Source: Hyphomicrobiales bacterium
Lineage (GTDB): Bacteria > Pseudomonadota > Alphaproteobacteria > Rhizobiales > Xanthobacteraceae
Reading direction: 5' to 3'
Length of the DNA stretch: 64,000 nucleotides
Assembly: GCA_017305535.1 (NCBI GenBank)
Contig: JAFKKN010000007.1
Location: 1-64,000 of the forward strand
Shown here: piece after piece, positions 29,626 to 38,160 of the stretch
How positions within the stretch are numbered: position 1 is the first letter of the stretch
Layout of the letters: every line of letters begins with the position of its first letter
Program-made: the position numbers and the translations under genes
Notes under the pieces: generated by a model
What the model saw: the letters and a program-made list of their open reading frames with translations, nothing else
Told to the model about the DNA's origin: nothing
The model's database searches: none

Positions 29626-30042
29626 TCAGGTTGGGACCCGCGCCAATAGTTGCTCGTTCGCTGTGCGGCGCTGTTTGGATTCCTGGAAGCCATGCATTCC
29701 GACCTGCCATTGCAGGCCGACGACGGCACCCTTGACCGGTTGCAGCAATACCAGCGAACTCACCAGCGTGATCGGCAGCCAGATCAGCGCATGGACCCAG
29801 TACGGCGGGGCATAGGCCGTTTCCACCGCCAACAAGGCCGGCACCACGGCGTGGCCGACCACCACAATTACCAGATAGGCCGGCAGGTCATCGGCGCGCT
29901 GGGCGGCATAACTCTCGCCGCAACTCTCGCAATGATCGACCACTTTAAGGAAACGCCCGAACAGGCGGCCTTCACCGCAATGTGGGCACTTCATGGTGAA
30001 GCCCCGCCACAGCGCGCGACCCAGGGAAACAGCATTTGTCAT
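29626..30042 (-). CDS. DUF983 family membrane protein (138 aa)
   Basis: Two Cys pairs (KCPHCGEG near residues 18-25 and CESCGES about 17 residues later) form a rubredoxin-like zinc knuckle, followed by two hydrophobic segments (LPAYLVIVVVGHAVVPALLA and a WLPITLVSSLVLL stretch). GAGGA upstream supports the ATG at 30042; longer frames would run into the divergent regulator gene. The function of DUF983 is unknown. It shares a 93-base control region with the MocR-type regulator. Confidence 0.88.
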   Translation of the reverse strand: MTNAVSLGRALWRGFTMKCPHCGEGRLFGRFLKVVDHCESCGESYAAQRADDLPAYLVIVVVGHAVVPALLAVETAYAPPYWVHALIWLPITLVSSLVLLQPVKGAVVGLQWQVGMHGFQESKQRRTANEQLLARVPT

Positions 30043-30087
30043 GGCGAATGTCCTCGGCGGATTGTTCTTGACCAAAAGCTTGATCCA

Positions 30088-30103
30088 TACAATATAGATT
30101 GTA
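30088..30103. promoter_or_regulatory. Candidate MocR operator palindrome
   Basis: TACAATATAGATTGTA is an inverted repeat (6-bp arms, 4-base centre) between the divergent DUF983 and MocR genes. ATTGTAGG-like half sites recur: ATTGTAGG at 30098, AATGTAGG at 30121, and inverted CCTACAAT just inside the regulator gene at about 30149. Regular reuse of the half site suggests an operator, probably for the adjacent regulator. Confidence 0.55.
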
Positions 30104-30135
30104 GGCGAACATTCAACGGAAATGTAGGCATTTGC

Positions 30136-31512
30136 ATGGATTGGCTCCCTACAATAGCGGAATGGCAGGGGCCGATCTATCTGCGGATCGTCGATGCGCT
30201 GAGCGCAGACATCAACAGCCGTCGCCTGAACCGGGGGCAGCAGCTTCCGACTCACCGGGCGCTGGCCGAAGCACTCGGCGTCGATCTCACCACGGTGACG
30301 CGCGCCTATGGCGAGGCGCGCCGGCGCGGCCTGATCGAGGCGCGGGTGGGTCAGGGGACGTTTGTATCCGAAACTACCGCGCGGCAGGCGGTGGACATTC
30401 CGGTGCAGGTCAAGATCGACCTGTCGATGAATGTGCCGCCGCAACCGGTGGAAGCTAATCTCGACCTCCGCATTGCACAGGGCCTCGCCGCGATCCGCAG
30501 CGAGTCGAGCTTCAGCGCCTATCTCAATTATGCACGCCCCGGCGGCAGCGACGACGAGCGCGAGGTGGCGGCACAGTGGCTGCGGCCACGCCTGACGACG
30601 GCAGCGCCGGAGCGTTTAGTGATCTATCCGGGCACGCAGGCGGCGCTGTTCAATATCTTGCTGGCGCTGACGTCGCCCGGTGACGTCGTACTCACCGAGA
30701 ATCTGACGTTTCCTGGGATCAAGGCGGCGGCAAGCCGGCTCGGCGTGCGGCTGGTCGGCGTCGAGATGGATCGCGACGGCGTGCTCCCCGATGCGCTTGC
30801 GGCCGCGTGCAAACGGCATCAACCGAAGGCGATCTATCTCGTTCCCACCTTGCACAATCCGTCGACGGCAACGCTTCCGCCGCCGCGCCGCCGCGCCATC
30901 GCGGACATTGTGCGCCACCATGGCCCGTGGCTGATCGAGGACGATGCCTACGGTCTTCTCGAACCCTCGGTGCAGCCGATCGCGGACCTCGTTCCGGAGC
31001 GAACCTACTTCGCGGCGAGCATGTCGAAATGCATCGCGCCGGCGTTGCGCGCGTCTTATCTGCTGGTGCCCGACGTTGCCGCCGAGCAGGTCATGCGCAA
31101 CAACTTGCAGGCGACGATGCAGATGCCACCGCTGTTGATGGTGGCACTGCTCACGCATTGGATTCGAACCGGCGTCGCCGACCAGATCATTCAGGCTATC
31201 CGTAACGAGGCGATCGGGCGCCAGCAATTGGCAACGCGCATGTTGCAGGGGCTGCACTTCGCCGCACGACCGGCGGGGCATCACCTTTGGCTGGCGCTGC
31301 CGCGACAATGGCACAGCGCCGAATTTCTCTCCGATGTACTACGACATGGCCTCGCTGTGGTCGGACGCGAAGCTTTCGCCGTGGGAGACCACGCTGCGCA
31401 AGGGGTGCGGGTGTCGCTCGGCGCCGCACGCAATCGCGCCGAGCTGTCGCAGGCCTTGCAACTGCTCGCCAACACGCTGCGTTCGCCGCCGTCGGATATC
31501 CAGATCGTTTGA
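30136..31512 (+). CDS. MocR/PdxR-type regulator: GntR winged helix fused to aminotransferase-like domain (458 aa)
   Basis: Residues 1-75 form a GntR winged helix (PIYLRIVDALSADINSRRLN, LPTHRALAEALGVDLTTVTR, LIEARVGQGTFV). The remainder is a fold-type I PLP domain with YPGTQAALFNILLAL, PTLHNPSTATLPPPRR, LIEDDAYGLLEP and the PLP-lysine motif ASMSKCIAPALRASYL. Members sense amino acids or PLP-related ligands to control neighbouring genes. The ATG at 30136 starts right at the wHTH domain. The nearby palindrome suggests autoregulation and control of DUF983. The ligand is unknown. Confidence 0.88.
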   Translation: MDWLPTIAEWQGPIYLRIVDALSADINSRRLNRGQQLPTHRALAEALGVDLTTVTRAYGEARRRGLIEARVGQGTFVSETTARQAVDIPVQVKIDLSMNVPPQPVEANLDLRIAQGLAAIRSESSFSAYLNYARPGGSDDEREVAAQWLRPRLTTAAPERLVIYPGTQAALFNILLALTSPGDVVLTENLTFPGIKAAASRLGVRLVGVEMDRDGVLPDALAAACKRHQPKAIYLVPTLHNPSTATLPPPRRRAIADIVRHHGPWLIEDDAYGLLEPSVQPIADLVPERTYFAASMSKCIAPALRASYLLVPDVAAEQVMRNNLQATMQMPPLLMVALLTHWIRTGVADQIIQAIRNEAIGRQQLATRMLQGLHFAARPAGHHLWLALPRQWHSAEFLSDVLRHGLAVVGREAFAVGDHAAQGVRVSLGAARNRAELSQALQLLANTLRSPPSDIQIV

Positions 31513-31529
31513 TGCACGTTGGCGCGGCG

Positions 31530-32234
31530 TTAGATGCCGAGATAGGCCTGCCGCACGCGTTCGTCGGCGAGCAGGTCCGCGCCGCTGCCGGACAGCGTAA
31601 CGCGGCCGTTCTCGAGCACGTAGGCACGGGTCGCGATCTTGAGCGACACCGCGACGTTCTGCTCCACCAGCACACAGGTCATGCCGCCGGCATTGAGATC
31701 GCAGATCGTCTTCAGCACGTCATGCACGATGGTGGGAGCGAGCCCGAGCGAGGGCTCATCAAACATGATGAGTTTCGGTTCGCCCATCAGGCAGCGTCCG
31801 ATCGCCAGCATCTGTTGTTCGCCGCCGGACAATGTGCCAGCCGCCTGTCCGATGCGTTCCGAGAGGCGCGGAAACATCGCCAGTACGCGGTCACGATTTT
31901 GCGCGCGATGCGGCCGCGCGTGGGGCAGCATCGCGCCCATGTCGAGATTTTCGGAGACGGTCAGCGAGGGGAAGATTTGCCGTCCCTCGGCGACTTGTCC
32001 GATGCCGAGATCGCAGACGCGATGGCTCGGCAACCCAGCGATATCGGTGCCGCGAAAGACGATGCGGCCGCTGGTTGGCCGGTGCATTCCGGCGATGGTG
32101 CGGATCAGCGATGTCTTGCCGGCGCCGTTGGCCCCGACGATAGCAACGATGGCGCCTTCGTCAACGGCGAGCGAAACCCCGTCGAGTGCTTGCGCGTCGC
32201 CGTAGTGAACGCTGAGGTTCTCGACGTTCAGCAT
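31530..32234 (-). CDS. livF: Branched-chain amino acid-type ABC transporter ATPase LivF (234 aa)
   Basis: An ABC ATPase with Walker A GANGAGKTSL, signature GTLSGGEQQMLAIGR, Walker B KLIMFDEPSLGLAP and a H-loop replaced by Gln in VLVEQNV, typical of LivF. It is the last gene of the leftward livKHMGF run, and its ATG overlaps the livG stop (TGATG). It energises uptake through LivH/LivM. Substrates of this HAAT family range from branched-chain amino acids to other acids and amides, so the substrate is not settled. Confidence 0.9.
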   Translation of the reverse strand: MLNVENLSVHYGDAQALDGVSLAVDEGAIVAIVGANGAGKTSLIRTIAGMHRPTSGRIVFRGTDIAGLPSHRVCDLGIGQVAEGRQIFPSLTVSENLDMGAMLPHARPHRAQNRDRVLAMFPRLSERIGQAAGTLSGGEQQMLAIGRCLMGEPKLIMFDEPSLGLAPTIVHDVLKTICDLNAGGMTCVLVEQNVAVSLKIATRAYVLENGRVTLSGSGADLLADERVRQAYLGI

Positions 32235-32956
32235 CACAGCGACTCCGCGCCAAGATAGGATTCAACGACGGCGGGATCGCGCAACACCTGCTCCGGATTG
32301 CCCTCGGCGATGGCCGCACCGTGATGCAGCACCAGAATGCGTGAGGCCAGCGCGGTGACCGCGCGCATGACATGTTCGATCAGCAGGATGGTGAGGCCGT
32401 CGCGGTTGAGGTCGCGCAAGGTGGCGACGATGCGGTCGGTTTCGGTCGGCCGCAGGCCGGCCATCACCTCGTCGAGCAGCAGCAGTTTCGGTCCGGTTGC
32501 GAGTGCGCGTGCGACTTCCAGCCGCTTGCGATCCGGCAGAGTGAGGCTGGAGGCAATCTGCGTGCGCTTGTCGAACAGGTCGAGCCGCGCCAGCGTGTCA
32601 CGCGCGATTGTCTCGGCGTCGCGAACCGTCTTGGTCTGCATCAGTGCGCCGATAATGACGTTGTCTTCCACGGTCAGCGCGGGGAACGGCCGCACCAGTT
32701 GGAAGGTTCGGCCCACGCCAAGCCGTGCGATCTGATCGGAGCGCAGCCCGTCGGTACGCGTGCCGGCAAATGTGATCGTGCCTTCGTCGGGCGGAATAGC
32801 GCCGGCGATCATGTTGAACAGCGTAGTCTTGCCGGCGCCGTTGGGGCCGATCACCGCGAAGATCTCGCCTTGCGACACGTCGAAGCTGACGCGGCTCACT
32901 GCGGCGAGGCCACGGAAGCGCTTGCTGATGCCGTTGATGGAAAGCAAGGCGGTCAT
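32234..32956 (-). CDS. livG: ABC transporter ATPase LivG (240 aa)
   Basis: Starts MTALLSINGISKRFRGLAAV and carries Walker A GPNGAGKTTLFN, the LivG-type segment VGRTFQLVRPFPALTVEDNV, Walker B LLLLDEVMAGL and the H-loop ILLIEHVM. The signature region reads TLPDRKRLEVARAL, the degenerate signature usual in LivG. The start overlaps the livM stop by four bases, so translation is coupled. It pairs with LivF. Confidence 0.9.
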   Translation of the reverse strand: MTALLSINGISKRFRGLAAVSRVSFDVSQGEIFAVIGPNGAGKTTLFNMIAGAIPPDEGTITFAGTRTDGLRSDQIARLGVGRTFQLVRPFPALTVEDNVIIGALMQTKTVRDAETIARDTLARLDLFDKRTQIASSLTLPDRKRLEVARALATGPKLLLLDEVMAGLRPTETDRIVATLRDLNRDGLTILLIEHVMRAVTALASRILVLHHGAAIAEGNPEQVLRDPAVVESYLGAESL

Positions 32957-33954
32957 GTGCGTGGCCTGTCGAGGCCGAGCTTGCGGGCGAGCCAGGGCCA
33001 TACGCCGCTCGGTTGCAACGTGATGATCACCATCAGGGTCAGGCCATAGAAGATCGACTTGGCGCCGGGCGTATTGACGCCGAAGTGTTGCATCAGCGCG
33101 GTGAGGCTTTCACCCAGCGGTGTCAGCAGGATGGCGCCGACGAGCGGCCCGAACACGGTGCCGAGGCCGCCGATGATCGGCGCCATGATGATCTCGATGG
33201 AACGGCCGATGTCGAATACCTGCGAGGGAAACAGGTTGCGATAGTAGAAGCCGTAGAACACGCCGCCCACGGCAGTCATGCTGGCGGAAATCAGCATCGC
33301 GATCATCTTGGCGCGGAAAATGTCGATGCCGGCGGCCCGCGCGGCTTCCGGGTCCTCGCGTACCGCGAGCCAGCGATAGCCGAGCGGCGAGCGGCGCAGC
33401 CATGCCACCAGCAGCGTGGCCGCGACCGCGAGGATCAGCGCAAGATAGTAATACAGCAGCGGCCCGCCTCCGAGATTCCACCATTTGTCCGAGCCGGGGC
33501 TGTTCACCGACAGGAACAGGCCGGCGGATGCACCGGTGATTTGCAGATGGTCGAAGCCGATGCGTGTGAACTCCGCGAAAGCAATGGTGAGCAGCGCGAA
33601 ATAGACGCCCTCGATGGCGAAGCGCCAGCCGAGCCAGCCGACGATCATGCCGGCGGCGGCTGCGACTGGAATAGCGATAAAGACGCCGATCCAGGGGCCG
33701 ATGCCAAACAGCGTCCACAGCGCAGTGGCGGTATAGGCGCCGAGCCCGAGATACAGCGCGTGGCCGAGCGAGAGTTGCCCGGCAAAACCCATCAGCAGAT
33801 TCCACGCTTGCCCAAGATAGGCGAAATAGAACACCAGGATCAGCACCGACAGCAGATAGCGGTCGGCGACAAGCGGCGCGGCGATCGCCGCCGCCAAGGC
33901 CGCAAGGCAAAGCATTTTGCCGCGCATGGGCAGGCGGTGCCAGATGTCGATCAT
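32953..33954 (-). CDS. livM: ABC transporter permease LivM (333 aa)
   Basis: About nine hydrophobic segments, with the HAAT-permease signatures YLGQAWNLLMGFAGQLSLGH near the N-terminus and VREDPEAARAAGIDIFRAK, the cytoplasmic coupling loop, followed by GGLGTVFGPLVGA. Start and stop overlap livH and livG by four bases each. It forms the membrane channel with LivH. Confidence 0.92.
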   Translation of the reverse strand: MIDIWHRLPMRGKMLCLAALAAAIAAPLVADRYLLSVLILVFYFAYLGQAWNLLMGFAGQLSLGHALYLGLGAYTATALWTLFGIGPWIGVFIAIPVAAAAGMIVGWLGWRFAIEGVYFALLTIAFAEFTRIGFDHLQITGASAGLFLSVNSPGSDKWWNLGGGPLLYYYLALILAVAATLLVAWLRRSPLGYRWLAVREDPEAARAAGIDIFRAKMIAMLISASMTAVGGVFYGFYYRNLFPSQVFDIGRSIEIIMAPIIGGLGTVFGPLVGAILLTPLGESLTALMQHFGVNTPGAKSIFYGLTLMVIITLQPSGVWPWLARKLGLDRPRT

Positions 33955-34817
33955 AGCCGGCGCCCCATCAGTCCCTGCGGGCGCAACACCAGCACGATGA
34001 TCAGCAGCGCGAAGGAGAACATGCTTTTCATCGATGGCTGGATGTAGAACCCCGCGAGCGCTTCGGAAATGCCGATCAGGACGCCGCCGACCAGCGCGCC
34101 CGCCATCGAGCCGAGGCCGCCGATGATGACGATAACGAAGGCCAGCAGCGTGTAGGCCGGTGCGAGCCCCGGCGATGCGTCGGCAATCGTCGCCATCAGC
34201 GTGCCTGCGGCGCCGATGCAGGCAAAGCCGAGCCCGAACGTGACCGCGTAGAGTTGTTTGACGTTGAGGCCGACGACGCCCGCGCCGGTGAGATTATCGG
34301 CGCAGGCGCGGATCGCCGTGCCGGTGCGCGTGTAGCGGAAGAACAGGAACAGCGCGATGCAGATCGCGAACGCGCCAAGCGCCGCGAATACGCGGACCTT
34401 GTCGATGAACAGGGAGCCGACGGTGTAACTGTCGAAACTGTAGGGCAGGTTGATGGGGTGCGCGTCGGGGCCGAAGATCAGCAGCAGACCGTTGACGACC
34501 ACGGTGGCGAGGCCGACCAGCAGGATGAACTGCTCATGTTCGGCGCGGCTGATGAAGGGCTCGACCAGCGAGCGTTGCAGGACATAACCGAGAAAGAAGA
34601 AGGCCACCGCGATCGGCAGCAGCGACACCAGCGGCGAAACACCCAGCATGTCGAACAGCAGAAACGCCGCATACATCGCGACGACAGTGAATTCGCCGTG
34701 GGCGAAATTGACCACGCGCATCACGCCGAAAATGACCGAGAGGCCAAGCGCCATCAACCCGTAGACAAGCCCGGTGAGAATCCCTTGAACCACAATATTC
34801 AAGGTGATCGCCGTCAT
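33951..34817 (-). CDS. livH: ABC transporter permease LivH (288 aa)
   Basis: A hydrophobic permease beginning TLNIVVQGILTGLVYGLMAL, with the LivH segments GVMRVVNFAHGEF and the coupling loop TGTAIRACADNLTGAGVVGL, then GGLGSMAGALVGG. It follows livK after about 120 bases containing a strong hairpin. It forms the heterodimeric channel with LivM. Confidence 0.92.
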   Translation of the reverse strand: MTAITLNIVVQGILTGLVYGLMALGLSVIFGVMRVVNFAHGEFTVVAMYAAFLLFDMLGVSPLVSLLPIAVAFFFLGYVLQRSLVEPFISRAEHEQFILLVGLATVVVNGLLLIFGPDAHPINLPYSFDSYTVGSLFIDKVRVFAALGAFAICIALFLFFRYTRTGTAIRACADNLTGAGVVGLNVKQLYAVTFGLGFACIGAAGTLMATIADASPGLAPAYTLLAFVIVIIGGLGSMAGALVGGVLIGISEALAGFYIQPSMKSMFSFALLIIVLVLRPQGLMGRRL

Positions 34818-34879
34818 TCGAAACTCCAGCCCCTGGCGTCACCGCGGGAGCATCTTGAAAAGGATTGAGGATGAAGACA

Positions 34880-34910
34880 GGGAAGCACCGCGCGGCGCGC
34901 GATGCTTCCC
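34880..34910 (-). promoter_or_regulatory. Hairpin in the livK-livH intergenic region
   Basis: GGGAAGCA pairs with TGCTTCCC, enclosing a further GC-rich stem (CGCGCGG/CGCGCG region). It lies downstream of the binding-protein gene in the transcript and is not followed by a T run. In ABC operons such stems often protect or separate the abundant binding-protein mRNA from the permease part. That role is inferred. Confidence 0.5.
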
Positions 34911-34936
34911 GAGAGTGGAAGTTTAGAGACGTCAGA

Positions 34937-36175
34937 TCACTTGCGGCCCTGCCAGGGCGGCATCGGCAGCACCGGCGTCATGGTCGCGACCTCGGCCGGT
35001 AACACCACCGTTGGGGTCTGATTGCGGTTCTGCACGCTGGCTGACGGAATGTCGTTGTTCTGGCCTTTTTCGTCGAACTTGATCGGTCCGCCGATCATGA
35101 CATGGTCGGCGAGATTGGTGTCTTTGAGCGCCTTCATCAGTTCCGGCCCGTTGGTGGTGCCGGCGCGCTTGAAAGCATCGCCCGCGATCATCAGGGCATC
35201 GAAGGTGAAGCCGACGTTGAAGCACTCGACAGCGAAGCGGAATTTTGGCTGCGCCTTGGTGTAGGCCGCCTCCAGCGCCTGCGTGACCTTGGACTTCGGA
35301 TTGGCCCATGGCAGCGCATCGATGTGGTAATCGGCCAGCGGGCCGAGCGCCTTGTAGAATTCCTCGTCGTAGAGGCCGGGAGCGCCGGGTGAGATGATGC
35401 CCATCGGCTGGAATTTCTGCCGCACGGTGTCGCGCACCAGCTTGATGGCGTCGGCCGCGCGCGTCACCACCAGCAGCAGGTCCGGGTTGAGGCCACGGAT
35501 CTTGGTGACCTCCACCGAGAGGTCCTGTGCTTTCGGATCGTAGGGGATCGATTCCAGCAGCTTGAACGGCAGTCCCGATTTCGGGAACAGCGCGTCCATG
35601 CCCTTGCGCTGCGCCAGACCGAAATTGTCGTTGGCGTGCAGGAAAACCGCGCTCTTCGGTGCGATCTTGGTGGCGTCGATCAAGGCCTGGATCTGATGCA
35701 GGCCGTTCTTCACCAGCATTCCGCCGGTGGGGAAGTTGCGGACCAGGAATTTGTAGCCCTGTTCAGTCAATTGCGGCGCGGCGCCGATGTTGACGATCAG
35801 CGGCACCTGGCGCTGCTCGCAGACCTGCGCGATGGCCAGCGTGCCGGCGGAATCGAATGCGCCGACGATGCAGTGCGCGCCCTCGTTGATGGCGCGTTCC
35901 GTCTGGGTGCGTGCGACGTCGGGATTGGACTCCATGTCGATGTGCACCAGCTCGACCTTGTAGCCAAGGTCGGACAGCACCTGCGGCGCAACCAGCGCGC
36001 CGCGGTGACAGCTCTGGCCGGCCTGCGCGAGATAGCCCGATTGCGGCAGCAGCACCGCGATTTTCAGGGTCTGCGCCTGGGCGCGAACGATCCCCGGAGC
36101 GGCGAGCAGCGCAGCGCCGGCGACGCCGCCCGCGAGCACGCTGCGACGGCTGAATTTGAACTGGTCGATCGACAT
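34937..36175 (-). CDS. livK: Periplasmic substrate-binding protein of the Liv transporter (412 aa)
   Basis: The signal region FSRRSVLAGGVAGAALLAAP has a twin-arginine motif (SRRSVL), so Tat export is likely. The mature part is a type I periplasmic binding fold: LKIAVLLPQSGYLAQAGQSC, VHIDMESNPDVARTQTERAI, and CIVGAFDSAGTLAIAQVCEQ. GGAGGGAAAG before the ATG at 36175 is a strong ribosome-binding site, fitting high expression. It belongs to the Peripla_BP_6 family, whose ligands include branched-chain amino acids, amides, urea and aromatic acids. The ligand is unknown here. Confidence 0.9.
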   Translation of the reverse strand: MSIDQFKFSRRSVLAGGVAGAALLAAPGIVRAQAQTLKIAVLLPQSGYLAQAGQSCHRGALVAPQVLSDLGYKVELVHIDMESNPDVARTQTERAINEGAHCIVGAFDSAGTLAIAQVCEQRQVPLIVNIGAAPQLTEQGYKFLVRNFPTGGMLVKNGLHQIQALIDATKIAPKSAVFLHANDNFGLAQRKGMDALFPKSGLPFKLLESIPYDPKAQDLSVEVTKIRGLNPDLLLVVTRAADAIKLVRDTVRQKFQPMGIISPGAPGLYDEEFYKALGPLADYHIDALPWANPKSKVTQALEAAYTKAQPKFRFAVECFNVGFTFDALMIAGDAFKRAGTTNGPELMKALKDTNLADHVMIGGPIKFDEKGQNNDIPSASVQNRNQTPTVVLPAEVATMTPVLPMPPWQGRK

Positions 36176-36352
36176 GTCTTTCCCTCCTGGATGCCCGCCG
36201 TTGAGCCGGTCGCGGCTCTGATTGTCAATGTCCTGTTTTCGATTATCGCGTGGTGGTGACACGATCACAAGTCGCCGGGGCGGATTGTCGCCTCATCACT
36301 TTGGTTTGTCCCTCTTGCAATGCAAAAGGGACGATTGAGCAGCTTTTCGACG

Positions 36353-37975
36353 TTACGGCTTCTGCCGTCGAATGAAGGCCCAGGGGCTGGCTTCGGAGTC
36401 AGTCGGCACCTCGATGTCGATCAGGTAAGGCCCGCCGTCAGCCAGCGCGCGCTCGAGCGCCGGGCGGAATTCTTGCGGCGAGGTGACGCGGGTCGCGCCG
36501 ACGCCGAAGGAGTCCGCCAGTTTGACGAAATCCGGATTGACGAGGTCGGAGGCGACGACGCGGCCGTCGAAACCCTCCAACTGATCGCGCCGCACGTTGC
36601 CGTAAGCGTTGTTGTTGAAGACCAGCACCACGACGCCGATCTTGAACTGCACGGCGGTCGCCAATTCCTGCACGGCGAACATGAAGCCGCCGTCGCCGGT
36701 GATCGCGACCACCGGCCGGTCCGGATTCGCCACCTTGGCGCCCAGCGCAGTCGGGAAGCCTGAGCCAAGCGTGCCCTGATAACCGGAGGTGATGAATGTG
36801 CGCGGCTCGTAGACCGGGAAGCCGTACCATGAGGCGAAGCCGACCTGCGACAGTTCGTCGGTGACGATGGCGTTGGCAGGCAGCACCTCGCGCAGAATGT
36901 TGAGATACGACATCTGCGGCTGGATCGTCTGAATTTGTTTCAACGTCGATGCCGACGCGGCGCGGATCGCTTCGCGGCGACCGGGTTGCCGCGTGAAGCC
37001 GCGCTTTTGCACGGCGGTGAGTAGATCGCGAGTGCCCTCGCGTGCATCGGCAATGATGGCGGTGTCCGGCGTGAAGCGGCGCATCTCCGCCGGATCGATA
37101 TCGATGCGGATGGATGTCTGGCCCTCGGGACGATACGGCCATCGCCATGTCGGCAATTCCATACGGGTGCCGATGCCGATGATGAGATCGGTTTGTGGCC
37201 ACAACTCGTAGGCCGCGGCCATCGACATGCCGAGTTCGTGCGCGTTGCTGACGATGCCGCGACCGCTGCGAAAGCCCACCACGGGTGCATCCAGCGTTTC
37301 CGCCAGCGCGAGAATTTCATCGCGGGCATGGATGGCGCCGCTGCCGACGAAGATCATCGGCGCCTTGCTTGCGGCGATGCGCTCGGCGGCAGCCTTGACA
37401 CGGTCGCTGTCCGGGCGCGGCGCCGGAAGAATGTCGAAAGGCTTGGCGTCGCCGACGTCGGCGCGTTGCGTGAAAATATCCCACGGCATTTCCAGCACGA
37501 CCGGACCTTGCCGCCCGGACTGCATCTCCTGGAACGCGCGCGACACCAGTGCTGGCGCGGCGTCGGGATACTCGATGCGCTCCGCCCATTTGACGAAGGT
37601 GCGCAGCGTCGCGAGCTGGTTCGGCATCTCATGCAGATGGCCGCGTCCCTTGTCGAGAAAGGCAGTCGGGACCTGACCGGTCAGGCACAGCACCGGCTCG
37701 TTGCCGCCAAACGCAGTGAGCAGCGCAGCGCCGGCATTGAGCACGCCGGGGCCGGGGACTACGCTGAACACGCCGGGTCGGCCGGTGGAGCGCGCGTAGC
37801 CGTAAGCCATATAGCCGCAGGCCTGCTCATGCCGCGCGCCGATGACCTTCAACTGCGCCTGTTGAAATGCGTCGAACAGGCCGTAGACCTGCGCGCCAGG
37901 CAAGCCGAACACCGTATCGACGCCGTGCGCGACAAGACCGCTGACGATCGCCTCGCCGCCTGAAGTAGAAGCCAT
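36353..37975 (-). CDS. Thiamine-diphosphate-dependent enzyme, acetolactate-synthase-like (540 aa)
   Basis: The three ThDP-enzyme domains are visible. The Pyr domain has GLPGAQVYGLFDAF and the catalytic Glu region IGARHEQACGYMAYGYARS. The central domain includes PMIFVGSGAIHA. The PP domain has Mg-ThDP motif GDGGFMFAVQELATAV and FNNNAYGNVRRDQ. It lacks features that would pin it to anabolic acetohydroxyacid synthase, and no ilvH lies nearby. Position ahead of livKHMGF suggests it processes a 2-oxo or 2-hydroxy acid imported by the transporter. The ATG at 37975 is preferred to a TTG four codons upstream. Confidence 0.85.
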   Translation of the reverse strand: MASTSGGEAIVSGLVAHGVDTVFGLPGAQVYGLFDAFQQAQLKVIGARHEQACGYMAYGYARSTGRPGVFSVVPGPGVLNAGAALLTAFGGNEPVLCLTGQVPTAFLDKGRGHLHEMPNQLATLRTFVKWAERIEYPDAAPALVSRAFQEMQSGRQGPVVLEMPWDIFTQRADVGDAKPFDILPAPRPDSDRVKAAAERIAASKAPMIFVGSGAIHARDEILALAETLDAPVVGFRSGRGIVSNAHELGMSMAAAYELWPQTDLIIGIGTRMELPTWRWPYRPEGQTSIRIDIDPAEMRRFTPDTAIIADAREGTRDLLTAVQKRGFTRQPGRREAIRAASASTLKQIQTIQPQMSYLNILREVLPANAIVTDELSQVGFASWYGFPVYEPRTFITSGYQGTLGSGFPTALGAKVANPDRPVVAITGDGGFMFAVQELATAVQFKIGVVVLVFNNNAYGNVRRDQLEGFDGRVVASDLVNPDFVKLADSFGVGATRVTSPQEFRPALERALADGGPYLIDIEVPTDSEASPWAFIRRQKP

Positions 37976-38160
37976 GACCCGTTCCAATCATTCGGACGTT
38001 GGATCGCCTACCCGCACACCGCGAAACCGAGCCGACCACGAACGCCAGATCCAGGATTATCGGACCGATACTTGCTACGAAGCACGCGCGGGATGCAAGA
38101 GACTTGTCGCGAATTCACGCGCAACTTGTATTGCGCAATGCGATGCGGTGAACGGGATTT

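Noticed and set aside
29650-30135. N-terminal extension of the MocR regulator across DUF983
   Set aside because: The extension is antisense to DUF983, and the regulator family begins at the winged-helix domain at 30136.
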